From: Bog-756 sp963845485
Lineage (GTDB): Bacteria; Actinomycetota; Acidimicrobiia; Acidimicrobiales; RAAP-2
Direction: 5' to 3'
Length of the DNA: 64,000 nt
Assembly: GCA_963845485.1 (NCBI GenBank)
Contig: CAWJSI010000017.1
Location: forward strand, 1-64,000
Each line of letters starts with the position of its first letter. Position 1 is the first letter of the stretch. Shown here one piece after another: positions 16,654 to 25,076 of this stretch. Under the pieces are notes generated by a model, which made no database searches, was not told the DNA's origin, and saw nothing but the letters and a program-made list of their open reading frames with translations. The position numbers and the translations under genes are program-made.

Positions 16654-17439
16654 TCAACCCTCTCCTTCACTCGACTTCTGGGCCGGGGATCCCTCCCCCG
16701 CCTCCTCTGCTGGTGCGGCTGCGGCCGGGGCACCGTTGGCCGGTGCCGCCGGAACCGCCGGCGTCTGTGGTGCTGCTGTGGCCGGTGTTGCTGTGGCCGC
16801 CACCTCGCCCGCCTGAGCCGCTGGAGCAGCCGCCTCGGCTCCTCCCTGGGCCTGCTTGGGCTCCGATCCGTTCCCGTTGTGGCCGGGCTCCCTCGACGCT
16901 GCTGACTGCTTGGCCCGCTTGTCGGGGGCCAGGACCATGACCATGTTGCGGCCGTCCAGGCGGGGTACCGACTCGGACTTGCCCATCCCGTCCATCTGGT
17001 CGGCGATCCGGTCGAGGATCTTCTTGCCCAGCTCGGGATGGAAGACCTCACGGCCCCGGAACATGATGGTGATCTTGACCTTGTGGCCCTCTTCGAGGAA
17101 CTTGGCGACCTGCCGGGTCTTGGTGTCGAAGTCGCCGTCGCCGATCTTCGGCCGGTACTTCATCTCCTTGATCCCTACGTGGACCGCCTTGCGTCTCGAT
17201 TCCTTGGCCCGCTGGGCTGCGTCGAACTTGAACTTCCCGTAGTCCATGATGCGGCAGACGGGCGGGTTGGCGCCGGGCGCCACCTCGACCAGATCGAGGT
17301 CGAGGTCTCGGGCAATGGCGAGCGCCTCGGGCAACAGCTTGATACCGAGCTGTTCCCCGTCGGGGTCGACGAGTCGTACCTCCCGGGCGCGGATGCGGTC
17401 GTTGATGCGAGGTTCATTGGTGGTGACGGTGGCTGCTAT
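16654..17439 (-). CDS. infC: Translation initiation factor IF-3 with apparent AUA start
   Basis: Binds the 30S subunit and rejects poor start codons. The N-domain TNEPRINDRIRAREVRLV and C-domain (DGRNMVMVLAPDKRAK) are both complete, followed by an Ala/Pro/Gln-rich tail of about 75 residues. No NUG codon can start the conserved N-domain: an in-frame TGA lies 3 codons upstream of ATA at 17439, and the first TTG would delete 35 residues. GGGAG sits 9 bases before the ATA. Rare starts (AUU in E. coli) let IF3 repress its own synthesis, so AUA here fits autoregulation. Length with this start is 261 residues. Confidence 0.88.
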   Translation of the reverse strand: MAATVTTNEPRINDRIRAREVRLVDPDGEQLGIKLLPEALAIARDLDLDLVEVAPGANPPVCRIMDYGKFKFDAAQRAKESRRKAVHVGIKEMKYRPKIGDGDFDTKTRQVAKFLEEGHKVKITIMFRGREVFHPELGKKILDRIADQMDGMGKSESVPRLDGRNMVMVLAPDKRAKQSAASREPGHNGNGSEPKQAQGGAEAAAPAAQAGEVAATATPATAAPQTPAVPAAPANGAPAAAAPAEEAGEGSPAQKSSEGEG

Positions 17440-17461
17440 TCGACTTCACTCCCTGTCTTCG

Positions 17462-17530
17462 GGTCACGGACTTCCCGTGGCCGATGAGAAAGGAGCGGAG
17501 CCACCTCCGACCGAGGCGACAACAGTCGCC
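17462..17530 (-). promoter_or_regulatory. Structured infC leader
   Basis: Two hairpins precede the infC Shine-Dalgarno: a perfect 6-bp stem with a 4-base loop (17515-17530) and an 8-bp stem with one mismatch and a 5-base loop (17462-17482). The whole gap to the divergent gene is 215 bases. A role in controlling infC-rpmI-rplT translation or read-through is inferred. Confidence 0.4.
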
Positions 17531-17641
17531 CACCGGTCCCATGGACCCGGCGCACACCAAACTGCCTGCATCGTGAGGACTGCATCGTGGCCGGGTGGGG
17601 GTTTCAACATCGAGACCCCGCTTCCTCGTCTATCAGTGCTT

Positions 17642-17647
17642 TAGGCT
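17642..17647 (+). promoter_or_regulatory. Leaderless -10 box of the DUF1844 gene
   Basis: TAGGCT ends 7 bases before the GTG at 17655, so the mRNA probably begins at or next to the start codon. Confidence 0.6.
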
Positions 17648-17654
17648 ACCAGTC

Positions 17655-18155
17655 GTGAGCTCACTATGGACACCTGATGGCGAACGACCGGTCAACAGGC
17701 CTTCGGGGACCGGCGGTGTCGGTTCGCCCGACCCGTCCGGCGGACCTTCGGGCGGGGGTGGCGGCCCAGACGATTTCACCGAGGAGGAGCTGGCCGACCA
17801 GGTGGCGGCCATGCGGGCCGAGCTGGCCGACTCGCCGGTCGAGGTGGTCGTGGCCAACCACTGTTACGGGCTGTTCGAGCTGGCCGCGGTGTACCTCTCC
17901 CAGCAGCCGCCCCTGCTCAGCCAGGCACGGGTGGCCATCGATGCGCTGGGTGCCCTGGTCACCGGCCTCGAGGGCCGGCTGGGTGAGGCCGAGGAGCCGC
18001 TGAAGGACGGTCTGAGCCAACTTCGCATGGCCTACGTCCAGATCGACGGGGCCCAGCGGGCCGGAGCCGAGGCGGCCTCGGCGGTCGGGGTCAACGGCGA
18101 AGCCCGGGACGAGGCGGCCACCGAGGCGACCACACCGACCGACGGGGACGGGTGA
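17655..18155 (+). CDS. DUF1844-like protein divergent from infC
   Basis: Conserved cytoplasmic protein of unknown function, 166 residues. After a disordered Gly/Pro/Ser-rich N-terminus (about 45 residues) comes a helical core, PPLLSQARVAIDALGALVTG through EPLKDGLSQLRMAYVQI, which resembles DUF1844 (ArqaID.L and LReLRm-type patterns). A DUF1844 gene is often found beside infC in actinobacteria. The GTG start is chosen because a TAGGCT box lies 7 bases upstream. The TGA overlaps the start of the MFS gene (GTGA). Confidence 0.65.
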   Translation: MSSLWTPDGERPVNRPSGTGGVGSPDPSGGPSGGGGGPDDFTEEELADQVAAMRAELADSPVEVVVANHCYGLFELAAVYLSQQPPLLSQARVAIDALGALVTGLEGRLGEAEEPLKDGLSQLRMAYVQIDGAQRAGAEAASAVGVNGEARDEAATEATTPTDGDG

Positions 18156-20167
18156 GCGGAGGCATCGGAGAACCGCCCCTGCCCGGGCCGTCGTCGGTTC
18201 CCGAGCTGCCCGGCGGCCCTGGAGCCATCCCGACGCCCCCGACACCCAACGGACCGGTCCCACCCGGCCCGAGCGGTCCGGGTGGGAAGGGCACACCGAC
18301 CGGGCCCATCGACGCCTCCCGGGTCCGTAGCTTCATCGGACTGTCGATCGGCCTCGTCGGCCCGAGGGCCAACCTGGCCGTCTCGGGCGTCCTCATCACC
18401 CTGTACGTCCAACAGCGCGCCTCGGGCGCCCTGGCCGTGACCTTCGCCCTCACCGCCGACCGCCTGGTCAGCTGGCTGACCTATCCCGTGGCCGGCCGCC
18501 TGAGCGACCGGACCCAGTCGCGGGTGGGACGTCGCACCCCGTACATGGCCGGAAGCCTCATCGTGATGGGCATCTCCACGTGGATGTTCACCGTCGTGAG
18601 CGGGTACTGGCTGCTCGTTTTGATGATCCTCATCGCCGGGCAGGCGTCGGCCATCTTCACCCTGACCAACGTGGCCGTGGTGCCCGAGGTGTTCGGCCGC
18701 AGCCGCTGGATCAAGGCCCTCTTGCTCACGACGGTGCTCGGCACGCTGGCCAGCCTGACCATCAAGGGCACGGTCATCGCCTCGTGGAAGCAGAGCGATC
18801 CGTCTACCTGGAACCTCCCCTTCCAGGTGGCCGCGGTCATCATGGTGGTCGTCGGCGTGCTGGTCCTCCTGCTCGTCCGGGAGGCGCCGAACGCCACCTA
18901 CGGGGCCGAGGCCGACCGAAAGCAACGGGCCCGACCCACCCGGGACGAGCTGCGGGACATCCTCTCGGGGCCCAACGCCAAGGTGCTCGTGGCCGGCTCG
19001 CTCCTCTTCTGGTCCGGCGTGGGATCGACGGCGTATGTGGCCATCTTGTTCTTCCAGCGGGTGCTCCACGCCGGTGCCAGTGCCCAGACCATCGCCGGGC
19101 TGGCCACCGGCCTGCCCGTCTTCCTCATCGGGATCGCCCTCGGCGTCCCGCTCAGCCGCAAGCTGTCGCCCATGCAACTGGCGGTCGGGGCCCCGCTCAT
19201 CGGGGCCATCCTGGCCGGGGTGCAGTACTTCGACACCCACCTCTGGCAGGCGGTGGTACTCAGTTACATCGGTGCCCCGTTCATCGGCGCCTACATCATC
19301 GTCATGGCGCCGCTGTTGCTCCAGCTCCTCCCCCGGGCCGGCGGGCTCGGCGAGCGCCTGGGGGTGCTGTTGGCCCCGTTCAACCTGTGCAGCGTGATCC
19401 TGGCCTACATCGCCGCGGTCGTGATCGACGCCACCGGGAACTACCGGCTCATCTGGCTGTTCCCCGCGGCCACGGGTCTGGCCCACGCCATCGTCAACTG
19501 TTGGCTCAAGTACCCGCCGCGGCGGGCTTCCAGCCCCGACATGGTCGGACGGCTCTGGGAGTGGAGCGTGGTCCAGGCCGAGTCCATGGCCGAGACCGGC
19601 CTACTGACCGGGCTGCTCGCGGCACCGCTGCTCGGCGTGGTCACCAAAGAGGACGCTGACAGCGCCGTGGTCATCGACATGGCGCGCAACATCCTCGGCA
19701 ACCCCTACGGCGACGACGAGGGCGACGATGACGAGGGGGACGATGACGAGGGGGACGAGGCGGGCAGCGAAACCGACGGTCAGTCGCCGTCGGGTGGGGG
19801 CGTCCGGGGCGTGACCGGTGTGCGCCAGGTTGGGGGCGGTCCCGACGACGGCCTGGCCATGGGCGACCAGAAGTTGGGATGGGGGGATCCGACCGGTGTC
19901 GACGCCGGCGACGGTGCCTCGGACGGGGCCGGGGATTCGGAGGCCGGTGGAGTTGGCGGCGAGACGGCCACCGGTGCGGGTGCCGTGCCCATGGGCGGGG
20001 TGACGTCACCCCGTTCGCCACTGTCGGACTCCTCGGACCGTACGGACGGCTCGGGTGCTTCCACCCAGGACGCGGCACCGTCCGACTCGACCGGCTCACC
20101 CCCGGAGACGAGCGAGGAGGCCGCTCCCGGCGAACCCGAAGCAGAGACCGGCGTCGATCCGACATAA
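18152..20167 (+). CDS. MFS transporter with long disordered acidic tail
   Basis: Major facilitator membrane transporter, substrate unknown; the sugar-cation symporter-like subgroup is possible from VGRRTPYMAGSLIVMG after helix 2. The 671 residues split into a Pro/Gly-rich N-terminus (about 1-52), a 12-helix core (about 55-440, with GRLSDRTQSRVGRRTPYM as the cytoplasmic 2-3 loop motif), and a C-terminal tail of about 150 residues. The tail holds repeats of GDDDEGD (DNA unit of 15 bp near 19723-19757) and then a Gly/Asp/Ser/Pro-rich stretch. The last 390 bases are antisense to another open coding-like frame, so the true end of one of the two genes is uncertain. Confidence 0.75.
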   Translation: MSGGIGEPPLPGPSSVPELPGGPGAIPTPPTPNGPVPPGPSGPGGKGTPTGPIDASRVRSFIGLSIGLVGPRANLAVSGVLITLYVQQRASGALAVTFALTADRLVSWLTYPVAGRLSDRTQSRVGRRTPYMAGSLIVMGISTWMFTVVSGYWLLVLMILIAGQASAIFTLTNVAVVPEVFGRSRWIKALLLTTVLGTLASLTIKGTVIASWKQSDPSTWNLPFQVAAVIMVVVGVLVLLLVREAPNATYGAEADRKQRARPTRDELRDILSGPNAKVLVAGSLLFWSGVGSTAYVAILFFQRVLHAGASAQTIAGLATGLPVFLIGIALGVPLSRKLSPMQLAVGAPLIGAILAGVQYFDTHLWQAVVLSYIGAPFIGAYIIVMAPLLLQLLPRAGGLGERLGVLLAPFNLCSVILAYIAAVVIDATGNYRLIWLFPAATGLAHAIVNCWLKYPPRRASSPDMVGRLWEWSVVQAESMAETGLLTGLLAAPLLGVVTKEDADSAVVIDMARNILGNPYGDDEGDDDEGDDDEGDEAGSETDGQSPSGGGVRGVTGVRQVGGGPDDGLAMGDQKLGWGDPTGVDAGDGASDGAGDSEAGGVGGETATGAGAVPMGGVTSPRSPLSDSSDRTDGSGASTQDAAPSDSTGSPPETSEEAAPGEPEAETGVDPT

Positions 20168-20767
20168 CCCGGAGCGAAGACCGAACCGGACCCAGGCTCA
20201 CCGGACACCGCGAAGGCCGGAGGAATCGCCTCCCCGGCCCCGAGAGGCCAGTGTCGGGCGGCCACCGTGTCGTCGGCGACGGGTGTCCCCCACGGGCTCA
20301 CCGGCGGGACCAACGAGGAGTGACCGGGATCGGCGCCGGCCGCGGCAGCGTCAGAGGCCACCGGCTCCCATCGCGGCGCAACTGGCTCACCGACCGGTGT
20401 CGGTCCGACCGGCTCGAAGTGTGCACTCAGCGGGGTGACTACCGCCGGCGGGCCCTCCGGCGTGGCGCGGACAGCCCACGGACCCGATCCCGGCGCCTCC
20501 GGACCAGTAGAGGGGGGCGCAAGGCCGACCGACGCCTCGGGCTTCGGTACCTCGGGATCCCGGCCGGCGTCACGGGAAAGGCCCGCGCCAGCCGCTGCTC
20601 CGGCCGCGGGAGCGGCACGCTTTGCGTGTCGCTCCAGCTCCTGGCGGAGCGCCTCTCGGCCCGGCAGTTCAATCGGGGTCTCGAGGTCGTACTCCTCATA
20701 GGCGGAGGCCTCGCCGACCAACTCGTCCTCGTCGACGGTGGCCGTCGAGGCCGGCTCGAGCTGGCTG
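19780..20767 (-). pseudogene. Frame-shifted C-terminal part of the cold-shock-like gene
   Basis: Continues the gene at 20696-21145 after a one-base shift near 20761-20770. It begins QLEPASTATVDEDELVGE, goes on with AYEEYDLETPIELPGREALR and then becomes a Pro/Ala/Ser-rich region of about 250 residues. Base composition in the sampled part, with second codon positions clearly poorest in GC, supports coding in this frame, yet no start codon fits. Its last 388 bases overlap the tail of the MFS gene on the other strand. It may be intact in the organism if the extra base is an error. Confidence 0.5.
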
Positions 20768-21145
20768 GTCTGACGACGACTCGTCCTCAGCCACAGGAGT
20801 CGGCGGCGCGGCTCGGGCGGCGGACGTCGCCCCGTCCTCGGTGCCGGCCAACGTCGACCCCGGTTGGGGCACACCGGGAAGGGGCCGCACCGAGTGGGCC
20901 TCCAGCCGACCGAGGCGCCCGGCCGATACCTCGAAAGCCACCACCGTCCCGACCGCTATGGAGCGGGAACCGTCGGTAATAGCGGTGCAGTGGAAATCGA
21001 TCCGGTGCCCTCGTCCGAACTCGATGACCCCCACGCCCCGCGGGTCGTCGAACTCGGCCACGTCGCCGACGAGCGGGTTATGGCCCGCAGGCACCCGGTC
21101 CGAGGGTCCGCTCCAAATGCTCGTGCTGGTCGACTCGGCCGTCAT
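20696..21145 (-). CDS. Cold-shock-domain-like protein (frame-shifted)
   Basis: Residues about 20-85 look like a divergent cold-shock/OB-fold RNA-binding domain: VGDVAEFDDPRGVGVIEFG, then FHCTAITDGSRSIAVGTVV and FEVSAGRLGRLEAHSVRPL. It starts 3 bases after the hisG stop, so it is the last gene of that operon. As written it ends after 149 residues with an implausible Arg-rich tail; removing one base near 20761-20770 joins DESSSDQ to LEPASTATVDEDELVGE and gives about 454 residues. The long tail is unusual for a cold-shock protein. Function beyond nucleic-acid binding is unknown. Confidence 0.6.
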   Translation of the reverse strand: MTAESTSTSIWSGPSDRVPAGHNPLVGDVAEFDDPRGVGVIEFGRGHRIDFHCTAITDGSRSIAVGTVVAFEVSAGRLGRLEAHSVRPLPGVPQPGSTLAGTEDGATSAARAAPPTPVAEDESSSDQPARAGLDGHRRRGRVGRRGLRL

Positions 21146-21148
21146 GAT

Positions 21149-22045
21149 TCAGTGCACGATCTTGGACAGCGCCAGTTCGATGATGTCGGTGGCCCCCCGG
21201 TCCTTCAGCGCGGGGATGAGCACGTTGATCTCCGCCTTGGGCACCACCGTCTCGACCGCGAAGCCTCCGCCGCCGAAGAGTTCCGAGACGGTCGGGGAAC
21301 GCAGCGAGGGAAGGACCTCGATCACCCCGGGGAGTTGTTCGGCAGGCACGTTGAGTTTGACCAGGACCTTGTCGCGCGCTTCGAGGGCTCCCTGCAACAG
21401 GGTCAACAGCTGCTCCATGGCGTGACGCTTGTCAGCGTCGGCCGCGGCCGCCGGGTTGGCGATGAGCTCGGTGTGCGAGACGAGCAGGGTCTCGACGATC
21501 TTCAGCCCGGCGGCCCGCAACGCCCTGCCGGTCTCGGTGATCTCGACCACGCAGTCGGCGATGTCGGGCACCTTGGCCTCGGTGGCCCCGTAGGACAGGC
21601 TCACTTCGGCCTTCACCCCGTGATCCTCCAGATACCGCCCGGTGAGCTCGGGGTACTCGGTCGACACCCGCACCGATCCACCGGGACCGGTGCCGGCATG
21701 GGCGAGATCGGCCACCGAGGTCACCGTCGACTCGATCGGCACGGCCAGGACGACGCGGATGGGATTGGCCGTGGCTTTGGAGTACGCCAGGACGCCGAGC
21801 GAGGTCACCGCACTCCCCCGCTCCTCGATCCAGTCCCGGCCGGTGATACCGATGTCGAAGAGTCCGTCCGCCACGTACAGGGGGATCTCCTGGGGACGGA
21901 GGATCCGGACCTCGTCCACGCGGGGATCGTCGATGGTGGCCCGGTAGTCCACCTCCGAGGAGCGGGTGACGGTGAGGTCGGCAGCGGCGAAGAGTTCGAG
22001 GGTCGCCTTTTCGAGCGAGCCCTTGGGGAGGACCAGCCGAAGCAT
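21149..22045 (-). CDS. hisG: ATP phosphoribosyltransferase, long form
   Basis: First and feedback-controlled step of histidine synthesis, joining ATP and PRPP. The 298 residues open MLRLVLPKGSLEKATLELF and end with a ferredoxin-like regulatory domain of about 75 residues, so it is the long form that needs no HisZ. The ATG overlaps the ribH stop by one base (TGATG). In some actinobacteria hisE lies between ribH and hisG; it is absent here. Confidence 0.95.
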   Translation of the reverse strand: MLRLVLPKGSLEKATLELFAAADLTVTRSSEVDYRATIDDPRVDEVRILRPQEIPLYVADGLFDIGITGRDWIEERGSAVTSLGVLAYSKATANPIRVVLAVPIESTVTSVADLAHAGTGPGGSVRVSTEYPELTGRYLEDHGVKAEVSLSYGATEAKVPDIADCVVEITETGRALRAAGLKIVETLLVSHTELIANPAAAADADKRHAMEQLLTLLQGALEARDKVLVKLNVPAEQLPGVIEVLPSLRSPTVSELFGGGGFAVETVVPKAEINVLIPALKDRGATDIIELALSKIVH

Positions 22046-22632
22046 CAGCGCCTCCCGACCGAGAACCCGACCCGGGAACCGGCCGACAAGGACCCGACCG
22101 ACGAGAGGGCCTCGATGGTGGCGAGGGCGGTGTCGGCCGCCTCGCGGCCCTTGTTCGACTCATCGTCCGCCGACCGAACCAGGGCCTGGTCGACGGTGTC
22201 GGTGGTGAGGACGCCGAACACCACGGGGATGCCGGTGTCGAGTTGCACCCGTTGGAGTCCTGCCGCGCACTCGCCGGCCACGAAGTCGTAGTGCCCGGTG
22301 TCGCCGCGGATCACCGCACCGAGGCACACCACGGCGTCGACCGCCTCGGAGAGGGCCAGCTTCTGGGCCACCACCGGCAGTTCGAAGGCCCCCGGCGCCC
22401 AGACCACCACGGTCCGGCTCAGATCGCAGCCGGCCTCCTCCAGCGCGTCGAGCGCTCCGGTGAGCAGGCGGTCGGTGATGCCCCCGTTGAACTCGGCGCA
22501 GGCCAGGCCCACCCGGACCTCGGTGCGCGCCCGGCTCCCGAGGGCCGGTGTCCCGTCGATGGCCGTACCCACCCGGGCGGCGGCCCGATCCTTCGCCCCG
22601 GCGGGCAGCACGGTGAGATCAGAGGACGTCAT
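22045..22632 (-). CDS. ribH: 6,7-dimethyl-8-ribityllumazine synthase
   Basis: Condenses the ribityl-pyrimidinedione with 3,4-dihydroxybutanone phosphate to make lumazine. The 195-residue protein keeps ACAEFNGGITDRLLTGAL, VVWAPGAFELPVVAQKLAL and GDTGHYDFVAGECAAGLQ (catalytic His). An N-terminal extension of about 38 residues, rich in Ala and Gly, precedes the fold. The ATG at 22632 overlaps the end of ribBA by 14 bases. Confidence 0.95.
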   Translation of the reverse strand: MTSSDLTVLPAGAKDRAAARVGTAIDGTPALGSRARTEVRVGLACAEFNGGITDRLLTGALDALEEAGCDLSRTVVVWAPGAFELPVVAQKLALSEAVDAVVCLGAVIRGDTGHYDFVAGECAAGLQRVQLDTGIPVVFGVLTTDTVDQALVRSADDESNKGREAADTALATIEALSSVGSLSAGSRVGFSVGRR

Positions 22633-23839
22633 CGAGGCCTTCGAGCAGGTGGCCCATCCGCTCGCGCTTGGTCCGCAGGTACTCGATGTTCTCCGGGGTC
22701 GGCGTGGACTGGATGTTCACCCGCTCCACGATGTCCAGTCCGAATCCCTCGAGCCCCCCGTACTTGGTGGGGTTGTTGGTCATCAACCGCATGGTGGTCA
22801 CACCCAGGTCGACCAGGATCTGCGCCCCGATCCCGTACTCCCGGGAGTCGGCGGGCAGCCCCAGCTCGAGGTTGGCGTCGACCGTGTCGAAGCCCTCCTC
22901 TTGGAGGTTGTAAGCCCGGAGCTTGTGGGCGAGGCCGATGCCCCGGCCCTCATGGCCCCGCAGGTAGACGATGACCCCGCTGCCGTTGTCGTTGATGGCC
23001 GACATGGCCCCGTGGAGCTGGGGCCCGCAGTCGCACCGCACCGAGCCGAACACGTCACCGGTGAGGCACTCGCTGTGCACCCGCACGAGCGTGTTCTCCC
23101 TCCCGGCCACCTCCCCTTTGACCAGAGCCACGTGGTGCTCGCCGTCCAGTACCGACTCGTAGGCGTAGACGGTGAACTCCCCGTAGTCGGTGGGCACACG
23201 GGCATCGGCGATCCGGCGGACCAGCTTGTCCTTGTGGCGCCGGTAGCGGATGAGGTCGGCGATGGAGATGAGGTGCAGCCCGTGCTTCTTGGCGAACTCG
23301 GTGAGCTCGGGGAGGCGGGCCATGCCCGTCTTGTCCTCGGTGACCACCTCGCACAGCACGCCGGCCGGGGACATCCCGGCGGCCCGGGCCAGATCCACTG
23401 CGGCCTCGGTGTGGCCGGCCCGCTTCAGCACGCCTCCGGGGCGGTAGCGCAGCGGGAAGACGTGGCCGGGGCGGTTGAGGTCGGCGGGGCGGATGTGGGG
23501 GTCGGCCAGGGCCTTGATGGTGGCGGCCCGATCCTCGGCCGAGATCCCGGTCGTGGTCCCGTGGCGGTAGTCCACGCTCACGGTGAAGGCGGTCCGCTGG
23601 GCCTCGGTGTTGGAGGTCACCATCAACGGGAGGTCGAGGTGCTCCACCCGCTCGGGGGTGAGGGGCACGCAGATCAGCCCGGAGGTGTGGTCGAGGAAGA
23701 AGGCGATCTTCTCGGGGGTGACGGCGTCGGCCGCCATGATCAGGTCGCCCTCGTTCTCGCGGTCTTCGTCGTCGACCACGACCACGATCTCGCCGCGACC
23801 CACCGCGGCGATGGCATCCTCAACTGCTGAAAAGGGCAT
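22619..23839 (-). CDS. ribBA: Bifunctional 3,4-dihydroxybutanone-phosphate synthase / GTP cyclohydrolase II
   Basis: Fusion supplying both riboflavin precursors. Residues 1 to about 200 are RibB (VVDDEDRENEGDLIMAAD with acidic metal ligands; RHGTTTGISAEDRAATI). Residues about 205-406 are RibA (HSECLTGDVFGSVRCDCGPQ zinc Cys set; LRGHEGRGIGLAHKLRAYNL). The length of 406 is normal. Upstream are 172 bases without a gene; I looked for an FMN riboswitch and did not find one. Confidence 0.96.
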   Translation of the reverse strand: MPFSAVEDAIAAVGRGEIVVVVDDEDRENEGDLIMAADAVTPEKIAFFLDHTSGLICVPLTPERVEHLDLPLMVTSNTEAQRTAFTVSVDYRHGTTTGISAEDRAATIKALADPHIRPADLNRPGHVFPLRYRPGGVLKRAGHTEAAVDLARAAGMSPAGVLCEVVTEDKTGMARLPELTEFAKKHGLHLISIADLIRYRRHKDKLVRRIADARVPTDYGEFTVYAYESVLDGEHHVALVKGEVAGRENTLVRVHSECLTGDVFGSVRCDCGPQLHGAMSAINDNGSGVIVYLRGHEGRGIGLAHKLRAYNLQEEGFDTVDANLELGLPADSREYGIGAQILVDLGVTTMRLMTNNPTKYGGLEGFGLDIVERVNIQSTPTPENIEYLRTKRERMGHLLEGLDDVL

Positions 23840-24011
23840 CGACCCCTGGTCTCCCTCTGTTCTTCGGCGCCTCGTGCCCGGTCCGGGCGTTCGGCGCGCT
23901 CATCATGTCCGATGCGGTCGGTATCGGCACGGACCCTGACACCGACTCTCTTGTACTGTCGGCCTGCATCGGGCTGGCCTTAGGCATTTTCTCGACTGTC
24001 TTGGCTGGTCC
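23840..24011. other. Gene-free spacer between ribD and ribBA
   Basis: In many bacteria riboflavin synthase (ribE/ribC) lies here between ribD and ribBA. This 172-base spacer holds no coding frame. A string GCCGACAGT on the minus strand recalls the end of an RFN element, but the other conserved arms are missing. A promoter for ribBA is possible but not clear. Confidence 0.4.
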
Positions 24012-25076
24012 TCAGGCAGAATCGCCACGCAATTCGACCCGGAGATCGCCCCCCAGAGTAGTCACCGAGTGCAGTGTTCCCCGCCATAGACCGTCGATAG
24101 TGGGGGTGCCTGGCCCGTCGAACAGGGGTCGGGCGTCGGCCCCGCCGAACAGGGCCGGGGCCAGGTAGAGCACATAGCGATCGACCAGGCCGGCGGCGTG
24201 GAAGGTGTGGGCCACCGTGGCGCCCCCCTCGACCAGGACCGACAGGACCCCCCGATGGCCCAGCTGGTCGAGGACCTCGCCCGGGTCGCCACCGAGCTCG
24301 AGGGCCGGGGCCACGGCTGCACCCGCGGGCACCGTGCCCAGCACCACCCGGAGCGGTTGGTCGTCTTGGCCGCGGAACAACGGGTCGCCGGCCGGCAGCC
24401 GGACGGTGAGCGAAGGGTCGTCGGTCCGCACCGTGCCCGCCCCGACGACGATGGCGTCGGATCGGGCCCGGAGCCGGTGGGCGTCCTTGCGGGCCTCGGG
24501 CCCGGTGATCCACTGACTGGTCCCATCGGGTGCAGCCGTGCCCCCGTCGAGGGTGGCGGCCAGTTTGAGGACCACCCACGGCCTACCCGTGCGGCGGTGC
24601 TTCACGTAGGGAGCAAGCTGCTCGACGACGGTATCCCTGGCCACCCCGACCTCGACCTCGACGCCCGCGGCGCGAAGGGCAGCGATCCCTGATCCGTTGA
24701 CCAACGGGTCGGGATCGCTGATCCCCACCACCACCCGCTCCACCCCTGCCGCCACGATGGCTTCGGTGCACGGCGGGGTGCGGCCCTGATGCGAACAGGG
24801 CTCGAGTGTCACGTACAGGGTCCCGTGGCGGGCGTCCTCGCCGGCGGCCCGCAGGGCGGCAACCTCGGCATGGGGGCCACCGGGCGGTGCGGTGGCGCCG
24901 ACGAAGTGTGTGGCGCCCTCCTCGCCGCCAGGCACCACTACCGCGCCCACCCAGGGGTTGGGCGCGGTGCGGCCCCGGGCCGATTCGGCCACCTCCACGG
25001 CGCGGGCCATCCAACGCGCATCCGGCCCGCCGGGTACGGGGGCGTCGGGTGGATCGGCCGGCGGGCTCAGGACCAC
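24012..25076 (-). CDS. ribD: Bifunctional riboflavin deaminase/reductase
   Basis: Performs the second and third riboflavin steps: deamination, then NADPH reduction of the ribosyl side chain. The N-terminal deaminase has TAPNPWVGAVVV, the zinc HAE motif (GGPHAEVAAL) and EPCSHQGRTPPC. The C-terminal reductase has VVLKLAATLDGGTAAPDG and SVLVEGGATVAHTF. At 354 residues it is near normal, with a rather short loop before the VEGG motif. The GTG at 25076 overlaps the rpe end by 10 bases; the next in-frame Met (ARWMARAVEVAE) is an alternative. Confidence 0.93.
   Translation of the reverse strand: MVLSPPADPPDAPVPGGPDARWMARAVEVAESARGRTAPNPWVGAVVVPGGEEGATHFVGATAPPGGPHAEVAALRAAGEDARHGTLYVTLEPCSHQGRTPPCTEAIVAAGVERVVVGISDPDPLVNGSGIAALRAAGVEVEVGVARDTVVEQLAPYVKHRRTGRPWVVLKLAATLDGGTAAPDGTSQWITGPEARKDAHRLRARSDAIVVGAGTVRTDDPSLTVRLPAGDPLFRGQDDQPLRVVLGTVPAGAAVAPALELGGDPGEVLDQLGHRGVLSVLVEGGATVAHTFHAAGLVDRYVLYLAPALFGGADARPLFDGPGTPTIDGLWRGTLHSVTTLGGDLRVELRGDSA

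Noticed and set aside
20168..20979. Plus-strand open frames after the MFS gene
   Set aside because: Arg/Gly-rich products without a start signal; base composition favours the minus-strand frame.
23840..24011. Possible FMN riboswitch before ribBA
   Set aside because: Only a GCCGACAGT-like string is present; the other conserved RFN arms are missing.
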